From the NCBI GenBank assembly GCA_910578645.1, contig CAJTQI010000001.1:868001-932000 (forward strand): a stretch of 64,000 nt of DNA, written 5' to 3'. Each line of letters starts with the position of its first letter. Position 1 is the stretch's first letter. Both the position numbers and the translations under genes were made by a program. Origin of the DNA: an uncultured Lachnospiraceae bacterium. Its GTDB lineage: Bacteria > Bacillota > Clostridia > Lachnospirales > Lachnospiraceae. This document shows, in pieces, positions 43,450-50,731 of this stretch. The notes below the pieces were generated by a model that made no database searches, had not been told where the DNA came from, and saw only the letters and a list, made by a program, of their open reading frames with translations.

Positions 43450-44091
43450 ATGGTAAAGAAGATGACACACAAAGAAAGACGAGACGCGCAGATGGCTTAT
43501 ATCTCAGATGAGAGCATATTTCAGGAACAGTTGGTATGCAGGGAGATATTACAGAGATTAAACTTTATGGACCGGACTGATTTTGACGGTATCGGTAAGG
43601 TGGTCAAGGAACTTTTGGGCAAGTCTGACGGTGCATTTATCAATCCGCCGTTTTATTGTGACTATGGCAAGCATATCGAAGTTGGGAAGAATTTCTTTGC
43701 AAACTATAACTGCACCCTGTTAGATGTGGCGAAGATTAAGATTGGGGATAACTGCCAGATGGCTCCCAACGTGGCCATTTATACGGCAGGCCACCCGGTA
43801 CACCCTGTCAGCCGCAATTCCGCATATGAGTATGGTAAGGAAGTGACCATCGGCGACAACGTATGGCTTGGCGGCAACACGGTTATCTGTCCCGGCGTGC
43901 ATATCGGGGATAATGTGGTGATTGGTGCGGGAAGCGTGGTGACCAAGGATATTCCGGATTGGAGCATTGCCGCCGGGAACCCTTGTAAAGTTATTCGTAA
44001 GATTACCGACGATGACAAGAAGAAACTGTTCCGTGATGAAGAAATTGATGATGAGGCGTGGAACGATATTGTGGCGCGTATGGAGTTCTAG
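43450..44091 (+). CDS. Sugar O-acetyltransferase (maltose/galactoside acetyltransferase family)
   Basis: A 213-residue left-handed beta-helix hexapeptide-repeat enzyme that moves acetyl from acetyl-CoA to a sugar hydroxyl. An N-terminal Mac domain (ERRDAQMAYISDE) is followed by hexapeptide turns, the catalytic His in YTAGHPVHP, and the closing GAGSVVTKDIPDWSIAAGNPCKV. Such enzymes (Maa/LacA) detoxify excess non-metabolised sugars. ATG 43450 follows GAGAAAGG. It is a single-gene unit, followed by a long hairpin. Confidence 0.9.
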   Translation: MVKKMTHKERRDAQMAYISDESIFQEQLVCREILQRLNFMDRTDFDGIGKVVKELLGKSDGAFINPPFYCDYGKHIEVGKNFFANYNCTLLDVAKIKIGDNCQMAPNVAIYTAGHPVHPVSRNSAYEYGKEVTIGDNVWLGGNTVICPGVHIGDNVVIGAGSVVTKDIPDWSIAAGNPCKVIRKITDDDKKKLFRDEEIDDEAWNDIVARMEF

Positions 44092-44136
44092 TACAAGGAT
44101 TACTAATTAGGTCACATATTGGCTTGTCTGGTTTTT

Positions 44137-44172
44137 CATCTGCTGCGTTGTTGTCAACCGGCGCAGCAGATG
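44137..44172 (+). terminator. Long hairpin after the acetyltransferase
   Basis: A perfect 11-bp stem CATCTGCTGCG/CGCAGCAGATG (44137-44147/44162-44172). The T-tract is weak, so it may be a bidirectional or non-classical terminator. Confidence 0.5.
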
Positions 44173-44285
44173 TTACGCCTCATTCTTTTGCCTTACACAT
44201 GAAGTAATCGCCTTGCCCAATGTAGCGGTAGTTAATTGTTTGTTGTACCGGAGTGATTATTTCATATCGTTAAAACAAAAAATAC

Positions 44286-44314
44286 TTGACATGTCATTGA
44301 ATGTAGTGTATGAT
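44286..44314 (+). promoter_or_regulatory. Strong sigma-A promoter of the Uma2-family gene
   Basis: A perfect TTGACA (44286-44291), a 17-bp spacer and TATGAT (44309-44314). The leader of about 120 nt contains TGCG/CGCA and GCCGC/GCGGC pairings before the ribosome binding site. Confidence 0.75.
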
Positions 44315-44444
44315 AATCCCATCAAGAGTAATCAATGAACCGTGCGTTCGCACATTCAGGCAATTTCTGCCGCTTTACTCACAATTACAATTTATGGCGG
44401 CAGGGCACATCCATAAAGGTTCCTGCCGTGAAAGGAGGGCATTT

Positions 44445-45023
44445 ATGGGCAATGCAGCATTTAAAGGAGAGGGGTTATTTATGGGAGTTGACGGAAAGAA
44501 GATTTATACGGTGGCGGACATTGAGGCGCTTCCTCAGGGAGAGCGGGCCGAACTGATTGACGGGGAGATGTTTGTTATGGACTGTCCCACATTTACACAT
44601 CAGGATGTATTAAATTGGATTAACATAAGGATTGGAATATATCTTATGGAGCATAAAGGGCCGTGTAAGGTACTTCCGGCGCCTTTCGCCGTGTATATAC
44701 GAGACGATGAGCGCAATTATGTGGAACCGGATATTACTGTAATCTGTGATAGGAATAAGATTGACGAAAAGGGGTGTCACGGGGCGCCGGACTGGGCAAT
44801 TGAGATTGTCTCGCCTTCCAGTAAGTATATGGATTACGTGAGGAAGCTTGCCCTGTACGAGACGGCAGGCATGCGGGAATACTGGATTGTGGACCCTATA
44901 CAGAGAAGCATCACAGTATATGATTTGGAGCATAAGGAAGGTCCTGTGCTGCATACTTTTTCCGAGCGGATTAAGGCAGGGATTTATGAAGACCTGTATT
45001 TGGATTTCAGTGAATTTGAATAG
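44445..45023 (+). CDS. Uma2 family (DUF820) putative endonuclease
   Basis: A 192-residue protein of the Uma2/DUF820 family, a PD-(D/E)xK-like fold abundant in cyanobacteria and clostridia with no settled function. It shows GERAELIDGEMFVMD, the candidate catalytic EPDITVICD, WAIEIVSPSSKYMDYVRKLA (the E-x-x-S-P-S block) and REYWIVDP. Two in-frame starts both have excellent ribosome binding sites: ATG 44445 (AAAGGAGGG) and ATG 44481 (AAAGGAGAGGGG). The conserved domain begins after the second, so either could be used. A strong promoter sits 130 bp upstream and a long terminator follows. Confidence 0.82.
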   Translation: MGNAAFKGEGLFMGVDGKKIYTVADIEALPQGERAELIDGEMFVMDCPTFTHQDVLNWINIRIGIYLMEHKGPCKVLPAPFAVYIRDDERNYVEPDITVICDRNKIDEKGCHGAPDWAIEIVSPSSKYMDYVRKLALYETAGMREYWIVDPIQRSITVYDLEHKEGPVLHTFSERIKAGIYEDLYLDFSEFE

Positions 45024-45059
45024 CGGATACGTACTGGTAGTCAGTACACAAGAATTTAC

Positions 45060-45117
45060 AATACTCCTTTTTGGCGGACAAGCATTCACAAAACTTGTCT
45101 TTTGAAAAAGGAGTATT
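45060..45117 (+). terminator. Bidirectional-type terminator after the Uma2 gene
   Basis: AATACTCCTTTTT (45060-45072) pairs with AAAAAGGAGTATT (45105-45117), a 13-bp stem with inner GACAAG/CTTGTC. T-rich on the 3' side. Confidence 0.75.
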
Positions 45118-45199
45118 TTCTATTTATAAAATTTAGGTTTGACTTTTTGGATTTGTGATTCGTTGTATTAGACAGAGGGAGGTGAATGGCATGATGCCA

Positions 45200-45254
45200 G
45201 GATTAAAGGGTGCCTTGCGAAATGATGAATGACAGATTGCGCAAAATGTTCCCT
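45200..45254 (-). repeat. Possible decayed copy of the miniature element (right end only)
   Basis: Read on the minus strand, GGGAACATTTTGCGCAATCTGTCA and the following GGCACCCTTTAATCC align with the right end of the full element (GAACATTTTATGCAATCTGTCA, later GGCACC and CCCTAATCC), with gaps. The similarity is moderate and judged by eye. The rest of 45118-45389 has no clear gene. Confidence 0.35.
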
Positions 45255-45389
45255 TTTTTACTATACTTTTACCGGGATTAGAATTGTAATAATCCATGGA
45301 AGGGTTTAAGATAGTGGTGGAGGAGACAGAAAATGGTTCTGTCACTCATGGGGGTTGACTAAGAAGGTATGCATGGGAAAGGGGTATTT

Positions 45390-46271
45390 ATGCGTAGTGA
45401 GACAGTTATGTACCAGTTGTTTTTGGACATCGCGGCGGAGGATGAGCGCATTTTAGCCATATATATGAACGGCTCAAGGACGAATGCCAATGCCACAAAG
45501 GATATTTTCCAGGATTATGATATTGTGTTTGTGGTGACTGAAACGAAACCGTTTATCGAGGACAAGGAGTGGATTCGCAGGTTCGGGGATATCCTGTATA
45601 TGCAGTATCCTGATGAAAGCCCGAACTGTACAAGCGATAAGGAGAATTTCTATGGCTGGCTGATGCAGTTTAAAGACGGGAACCGGGTGGACTTGCATGT
45701 GGAATCGGTTCCTCATGCCAAGGAGCATATCCATGATGACAAGCTTTGCAGGATTTTACTGGACAAGGGGCATGTTTTGCCTGGAATACCGGAGTCCACG
45801 GACGAAGAGCGCCATGTGAAGAAACCTACAAAAGAGCAGTTTCTGGCATGTGCCAATGAATTTTGGTGGTGCAGCAACAATCTTGCCAAAGGTTTGTGGC
45901 GGGAGGAAATACCTTATGTCCAGGATATGGCGAATTTTATCGTGCGCAAGCAGTTGGAAAAGATGCTTTCCTGGAAAGTCGGTATCCTGACGGATTTCGG
46001 CGTAAGTGTGGGGAAGTCTGCGAAGTATTTATATAAGTGGCTTAGTGAAGAAGAGTACCGACACTATCTGGACACTTATTTTGGCGGTAGCGTGCAGGAT
46101 GGGTGGCGTGCTGTTTTCTCCATGTGTGTCCTGTTTGACTCCACGGCTGAGTTTGTGGCACAAAAATTGGGCTATACCTATAATGTCGAAGAAGCAAATG
46201 CGGCGAGGGGGTTTCTGCAGCATGTGCATGGTCTGCCTAAAGATGCGAAGGAAATTTTTCCTTTTCCTTAA
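45390..46271 (+). CDS. ANT(6)-type aminoglycoside 6-adenylyltransferase homologue
   Basis: A 293-residue nucleotidyltransferase of the AadE/AadK family, which adenylylates streptomycin. The active site is MNGSRTNANATKDIFQDYDI (GSR, then the acidic DYD), with NRVDLHVE supplying the third Asp, and family blocks CANEFWWCSN and MLSWKVGI. It starts like AadE with MRSE at ATG 45390, after GGAAAGGGG. The length matches the family. It lies outside any obvious mobile element, and its 3' end overlaps the convergent lysR gene by 35 bp. Streptomycin resistance is a prediction; some chromosomal relatives are weak. Confidence 0.85.
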   Translation: MRSETVMYQLFLDIAAEDERILAIYMNGSRTNANATKDIFQDYDIVFVVTETKPFIEDKEWIRRFGDILYMQYPDESPNCTSDKENFYGWLMQFKDGNRVDLHVESVPHAKEHIHDDKLCRILLDKGHVLPGIPESTDEERHVKKPTKEQFLACANEFWWCSNNLAKGLWREEIPYVQDMANFIVRKQLEKMLSWKVGILTDFGVSVGKSAKYLYKWLSEEEYRHYLDTYFGGSVQDGWRAVFSMCVLFDSTAEFVAQKLGYTYNVEEANAARGFLQHVHGLPKDAKEIFPFP

Positions 46272-47145
46272 AATAATGATACAGCATATCGGCAGCATGG
46301 CTTTTCACCCGTCCTCTGTCGGACATCATTTGCAGGGAGCGGGTGGGAAGGGTACAGCTTATCGGTATCGGCACCAGGCTGCCTTTCTTGAGTAACGGCA
46401 GTGCAAGCGCTTCAGGAACGAAGCCGATTCCCAGATTATTTACAATGAGGGGCAGGAGGAGGTCTGAGGTGGCCACTTCCATGTCAGGTTCCAAGTCAAC
46501 TTCATGTTTGATGAAGAAATTTTTATACAGTTCATAAGTCGCCGTACCCCTGCCTAGTCCCACCCAGGGGTATTTTTTTAAGTCCTTTATTTCCAAGGGC
46601 GTGCAGTTATGGCTTTGGTACTGCGTTCCGCCCACAAGTATCTCATGAAAATCCAGGATTTTTTCACAATACACTGTTTTAGGGATTTCAAAAGGAGATG
46701 TGATGACGGCAAAATCCAGTTTACCGCCAGTCAACTGTCTGATAGTCTCCGGTGTGGTGTGGTTATGGATTTTGATTCTGATGGTCGGATATTGTTTCTT
46801 GAAGCCAAGCAATGCGTCCAGCACAAAAAGGTGCAGCGCCGTCTCAGTCGCACCGATTTCCACAGTGCCGTATCCTTTGGCATTGTGTCCGTATATTTCT
46901 TCCTGGGCATTTAATAGATGGCTGTAGGCGATTTCTACATGGGCGTAAAGAAGCTCGCCTGTTTCGGTCAGGCTGACGCCTCTGGCCTCACGGATGAACA
47001 GACGGGAATTTAATTGGGATTCTAATAATTTCATAACCCTGGTCACATTGGGCTGGTTACTTCCCAATGCGGCGGCGGCTTTCGTGATATTCCTGTATTT
47101 TGCTACATAGTAGAATATTTTGTAGTATTCAAAGTTGATATCCAT
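46237..47145 (-). CDS. LysR-family transcriptional regulator
   Basis: A 302-residue LysR protein with the N-terminal winged HTH (FYYVAKYRNITKAAAALGSN, residues 10-29) and a substrate-binding effector domain to the C-terminus. It diverges from the MATE gene at 47349, and the 203-bp space is very A/T-rich with repeated CATATAT motifs, so it probably controls that exporter and itself. Its 3' end overlaps ant(6) tail-to-tail by 35 bp with no terminator between, so antisense transcription is possible. Confidence 0.9.
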   Translation of the reverse strand: MDINFEYYKIFYYVAKYRNITKAAAALGSNQPNVTRVMKLLESQLNSRLFIREARGVSLTETGELLYAHVEIAYSHLLNAQEEIYGHNAKGYGTVEIGATETALHLFVLDALLGFKKQYPTIRIKIHNHTTPETIRQLTGGKLDFAVITSPFEIPKTVYCEKILDFHEILVGGTQYQSHNCTPLEIKDLKKYPWVGLGRGTATYELYKNFFIKHEVDLEPDMEVATSDLLLPLIVNNLGIGFVPEALALPLLKKGSLVPIPISCTLPTRSLQMMSDRGRVKSHAADMLYHYFKEKEKFPSHL

Positions 47146-47203
47146 ATGTTTGTATGCTTTCCATATATATAAAATTCATATATTTATTATGTCATATATA
47201 TAT

Positions 47204-47232
47204 TTTTCATATTGTTATGCGGGTAGTATAAT
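47204..47232 (+). promoter_or_regulatory. Probable promoter of the intact MATE gene
   Basis: TTTTCA (47204-47209), a 17-bp spacer and perfect TATAAT (47227-47232), in the divergent region with lysR. Repeated CATATAT stretches upstream (47162-47210) are candidate LysR sites. Confidence 0.55.
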
Positions 47233-47348
47233 GCATTTTTGCCAGGTTGTAAAGAGAAGGCTGGAATTTGCAGAAGTTCATGGAACGGCTGTTCCTGGCT
47301 GCAATCAGGCAAGGTTGTGGATTGTTGCATGAAAAGGAGTGGAAGATT

Positions 47349-48689
47349 ATGAATAAGGATATGACCCAGGGAGAGCCCCGGAAAGTTTTATGGATGTTTT
47401 GTCTGCCTATGTTTGGCAGCATCGTGTTCCAACAGCTCTATAACATAGCCGATTCCTTGGTGGCGGGCAGGTTCATCGGTGAGAATGCGTTGGCGGCAGT
47501 GGGAAACAGTTATAATATTACGCTGATTTTTATTGCCTTCGCTTTTGGGTGCAATATTGGCTGCTCTGTCATGGTGTCGCAGCTATTTGGCGCAAAGGAT
47601 TATAAGACCATGAAAACGGCAGTTTACACGGCATTGATTGCCAGCGGTATTCTTTGCCTGGTTCTGATGTCGGCAGGATTGCTGTCTTGCGATATGTTAC
47701 TGAGGCTTATGAAGACACAGTCGGAGATAATGGCGGATTCTTCTTTGTATCTGGATATCTATATCTGGGGGCTTCCTTTTCTGCTCTTTTATAACATTGC
47801 CACGGGTATTTTCTCTGCAATGGGCGATTCCAGGACGCCCTTTGTTTTTCTTGCCCTGTCGTCGAGTGCAAATATCGGGCTTGATATTGTTTTCGTCAAA
47901 TGTTTCGGTATGGGCATTGCAGGAGTGGCGTGGGCTACCTTTATGTGCCAGGGCGTGAGCTGCGTATTATCGCTTGCACTTGTTTTAAGGCGGCTGTCCG
48001 GTATACGGACAGAGGGAAATGTCCGTATCTTTTCATGGAGGCTGCTTGGGAAGATAGCCAAGATAGCCATTCCGAGCATTCTGCAGCAGTCATTTATTTC
48101 CGTGGGAAATATGATGATTCAAGGATGCATTAACAGTTTCGGCGTCAGCGTTGCCGCGGGATACTCCGCCGCCGTCAAACTCAATAATCTGGTGATTACA
48201 TCCTTTACGACAATTGGGAACGGAATTTCCAACTTTGCCGCGCAGAATCTCGGGGCGCATAAGTATGAGAGAATCCGGGCAGGTTTTTGGGCAGGGCTGA
48301 AACTGGTATGGTGTCTGTGTGTCCCTTTCTGCGTCGTTTATATTTTGTCCGGCAAGTATCTGCTTCTACTATTTATGGAAGAAAGCTCTTCTGTTGCGCT
48401 TATGACAGGCAGATATTTTCTGTGGATTGTATCGCCGTTTTATTTCGTGATATCGGTTAAACTGGTGGCGGACGGGATTTTGCGCGGCGTCAGCGCCATG
48501 CGGCAGTTTATGATTGCCACTTTTACGGACCTTGTGCTGCGTGTGGTTTTAGCTTTTGTGCTTTCGTCATGGTCAGGCTCATCCCTTGGGATATGGTGTT
48601 CGTGGCCCATAGGATGGATGATTGGAATGGGAATTTCAGTATTCTTTTACCGAAAGGAGTGTCAGGAAGAATATATGACACAAGCCTAG
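47349..48689 (+). CDS. MATE family efflux transporter
   Basis: A 446-residue inner-membrane exporter with twelve predicted helices, of the DinF/NorM-like MATE group common in Firmicutes. The N-terminus shows VLWMFCLPMFGSIVFQQLYN and MVSQLFGAKDYK, the repeat-2 equivalent FAAQNLGAHKYERI. It exports cationic drugs or metabolites with Na+ or H+. ATG 47349 is chosen after AAAAGGAG; about 27 upstream codons are open but implausible. It is divergent from lysR, its probable regulator. Its 3' end is 53 bp before a Cys-rich small gene. Confidence 0.9.
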   Translation: MNKDMTQGEPRKVLWMFCLPMFGSIVFQQLYNIADSLVAGRFIGENALAAVGNSYNITLIFIAFAFGCNIGCSVMVSQLFGAKDYKTMKTAVYTALIASGILCLVLMSAGLLSCDMLLRLMKTQSEIMADSSLYLDIYIWGLPFLLFYNIATGIFSAMGDSRTPFVFLALSSSANIGLDIVFVKCFGMGIAGVAWATFMCQGVSCVLSLALVLRRLSGIRTEGNVRIFSWRLLGKIAKIAIPSILQQSFISVGNMMIQGCINSFGVSVAAGYSAAVKLNNLVITSFTTIGNGISNFAAQNLGAHKYERIRAGFWAGLKLVWCLCVPFCVVYILSGKYLLLLFMEESSSVALMTGRYFLWIVSPFYFVISVKLVADGILRGVSAMRQFMIATFTDLVLRVVLAFVLSSWSGSSLGIWCSWPIGWMIGMGISVFFYRKECQEEYMTQA

Positions 48690-48742
48690 CGGAAAGTGGT
48701 ATAATAGAAAAATATATACTTACGAAGGAGAAGGAATGGCAT

Positions 48743-49057
48743 ATGGAACAAGAAAATATGAAGTCGGAAACAGGCAGCTTAAGCGTGTGCGGGAGTGACT
48801 GCAGTACATGTTATTGTTTTGGAAATCTGTGTGCAGGCTGTCATACATGCAGCGGTAAAGTCTTCCATGTACCGGAAGGGAAAGCCTGCGCCATCTATGA
48901 CTGTACGGTGAACAATAAAGGGCTTAAGCATTGTGGGCAGTGCAGCGAGGCGCCCTGTGATGTGTGGATGAAGACCAGGGACCCTAAGTATTCCGATGAG
49001 GAATTTGCCGAGAATGTCAGAGTGCGTATGGATGCCTTAAAGAAGATGGCTCTCTGA
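48743..49057 (+). CDS. Cys-rich small protein (DUF3795-like)
   Basis: A 104-residue protein with about twelve Cys, arranged as CGSDCSTCYCFGNLCAGC, HTC, KACAIYDC and HCGQCSEAPC, followed by a helical tail. This spacing resembles DUF3795 proteins of anaerobes, thought to bind zinc or an Fe-S cluster; the function is unknown. ATG 48743 follows AAGGAGAAGGAA. It may be co-transcribed with the MATE gene. Metal binding is inference from the Cys pattern. Confidence 0.75.
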   Translation: MEQENMKSETGSLSVCGSDCSTCYCFGNLCAGCHTCSGKVFHVPEGKACAIYDCTVNNKGLKHCGQCSEAPCDVWMKTRDPKYSDEEFAENVRVRMDALKKMAL

Positions 49058-49091
49058 TAGGAGTTCATGGGTGGGGGAAGTGACTGTTGGC

Positions 49092-49219
49092 TGCGCGCTG
49101 CTTGCCATAGACTTGTGCAAAATCCCATCACCGAAGATGATTTCAAATGGATTTTGCATCGTAACTGTGAAGGTACCGAACAGTTACGATTGGAGGGATA
49201 AAGCGGCGCAGAAATGGAG
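49092..49219 (+). promoter_or_regulatory. Structured 5' leader with conserved SD box (copy c)
   Basis: GCGCTGCTT (49095-49103) pairs with AAGCGGCGC (49201-49209). Between them are two hairpins: GCAAAATCC/GGATTTTGC and the perfect 10-bp TCGTAACTGT/ACAGTTACGA (49159-49168/49180-49189). The box AAGCGGCGCAGAAATGGAG (49201-49219) ends in the Shine-Dalgarno, 6 bases before ATG 49226. GCGCTGCTTGCCA matches GCGCCGCTTGCCA in copy a. Confidence 0.65.
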
Positions 49220-49225
49220 ATAAAG

Positions 49226-50623
49226 ATGACAGAAAATGAAACGAATACAAAGCCGCCCCATACCGGGAAGAGACGGAGTACTTTTTCCGGCAAATTGGGA
49301 TATGTGCTTGCAGTTGCCGGCTCGGCGGTGGGGCTTGGCAATATCTGGAGATTTCCCTATCTTGCGGCGAAATATGGTGGCGGGATTTTTCTTTTGACCT
49401 ATTTGATTTTGATGTTGACTTTCGGTTATGCGTTGATTGTATCGGAGACAGCCCTTGGCCGTATGACGAAGAGAAGCCCGGTGGGCGCCTTCCAGGCTTT
49501 TGGGAAGAAACTGCCTTTCAAGTTGGGCGGTTGGGTAAACGCCGTGATTCCTATGCTGATTGTTCCTTATTACAGTGTAATCGGCGGATGGGTGACGAAA
49601 TACCTGTTTGAATATCTGCGTGGGAGTACGGAAGCTTTGGCGCAGGATGACTATTTTACCGGATTTATTTCGGATGGTTTCAGCGCGGAATTATGGTTCC
49701 TCTTGTTTAGCTTTATCGTTGTGGCGGTTTTGTTTGCCGGTGTGAAGCATGGTGTAGAGCGGGTTTCTAAAGTGATGATGCCGTTGCTTGTCATCTTGGC
49801 TGTCTTTGTGGCGGGATATTCCATGACCAGACCGGGCGCATTGGAGGGCGTGAGATACTTCCTGATTCCGAATTTTGATAATTTTTCATGGATGACGGTG
49901 GTTGCGGCGATGGGGCAGATGTTTTATTCGTTGTCCATCGCCATGGGTATTTTGTACACTTACGGCTCTTATATGAAGAAAGAAGTTGACATTGAGCAAT
50001 CGACGAAACAGGTAGAAGTTTTTGACACGGCGATTGCCATGCTTGCAGGGCTTATGATTATTCCCGCCGTCTTTGCTTTCTCCGGTGGGAATCCGGATAC
50101 GCTGCAGGCAGGACCGTCCTTGATGTTTATCACGATTCCGAAGGTATTTGCGAGTATGGGATTCGGAACCGGGGCGGGGATTATTTTTTTCCTTCTTGTG
50201 CTGCTTGCGGCTCTGACAAGCGCCATCTCCCTGGCGGAGTCGGGCGTTTCCACTTTTGAGGACCAGTTTGGTTTCAGCCGGCACAAGGCTACGGTTTTAA
50301 TGGGCGTTATTATGGTGCTATTCGGCTCGGCTTCTGCCCTTGGGTTCGGTGTGCTTGATTTTGTCCAGGTAATCGGGATGTCAATTCTTGATTTCTTCGA
50401 TTTCCTTACAAACTCATTGATGATGCCTCTGGCAGCTCTGGCGACCTGTCTGTTAGTTACCCGTGTGGCGGGGCTTAATAAGATTATGGAGGAAGTGGAA
50501 CAGTCTTCCGGATTTAAGCGCAAGAAGATGTACTGCTTTTTTATGAAGTACCTTGCTCCGGTGTGTATCGTGATTATCCTGCTCAGCTCCGTTGCGAATG
50601 TATTCGGATGGATTACGATGTAA
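49226..50623 (+). CDS. Neurotransmitter:sodium symporter (NSS) family transporter
   Basis: A 465-residue LeuT-fold, Na+-coupled transporter, probably for an amino acid. The TM1 signature GSAVGLGNIWRFPYLAAKYG, with the unwound substrate/Na+ site, lies near residues 28-47; TM6 has GQMFYSLSIAMG; about twelve helices in all. An earlier ATG (49214) overlaps the leader box; ATG 49226 keeps the 6-base spacing seen for the same box before the GH5-like gene. The gene is followed by a shared terminator against the convergent GH31 gene. Substrate not determined. Confidence 0.9.
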   Translation: MTENETNTKPPHTGKRRSTFSGKLGYVLAVAGSAVGLGNIWRFPYLAAKYGGGIFLLTYLILMLTFGYALIVSETALGRMTKRSPVGAFQAFGKKLPFKLGGWVNAVIPMLIVPYYSVIGGWVTKYLFEYLRGSTEALAQDDYFTGFISDGFSAELWFLLFSFIVVAVLFAGVKHGVERVSKVMMPLLVILAVFVAGYSMTRPGALEGVRYFLIPNFDNFSWMTVVAAMGQMFYSLSIAMGILYTYGSYMKKEVDIEQSTKQVEVFDTAIAMLAGLMIIPAVFAFSGGNPDTLQAGPSLMFITIPKVFASMGFGTGAGIIFFLLVLLAALTSAISLAESGVSTFEDQFGFSRHKATVLMGVIMVLFGSASALGFGVLDFVQVIGMSILDFFDFLTNSLMMPLAALATCLLVTRVAGLNKIMEEVEQSSGFKRKKMYCFFMKYLAPVCIVIILLSSVANVFGWITM

Positions 50624-50689
50624 TACAATTTTTCATGTGCGGTTTCGCCAATTGTAAATCGCTATGTTAGTCAAGATGAAGGTTTTAAA

Positions 50690-50723
50690 AACCCCCGGGG
50701 CACATTCGTGCTTTCCGGGGGTT
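50690..50723. terminator. Bidirectional terminator between NSS and GH31 genes
   Basis: AACCCCCGG (50690-50698) pairs with CCGGGGGTT (50715-50723), inner GCAC/GTGC. It sits between convergent genes and is flanked by A/T-rich stretches on both sides. Confidence 0.75.
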
Positions 50724-50731
50724 ACTTTCTG

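Noticed and set aside
45118..45389. Small ORFs with a good SD (GGGAGGTGAATGGC) near 45180
   Set aside because: The frame from that SD ends after two codons, and a neighbouring ATG gives only 13 residues; the area looks like a decayed repeat.
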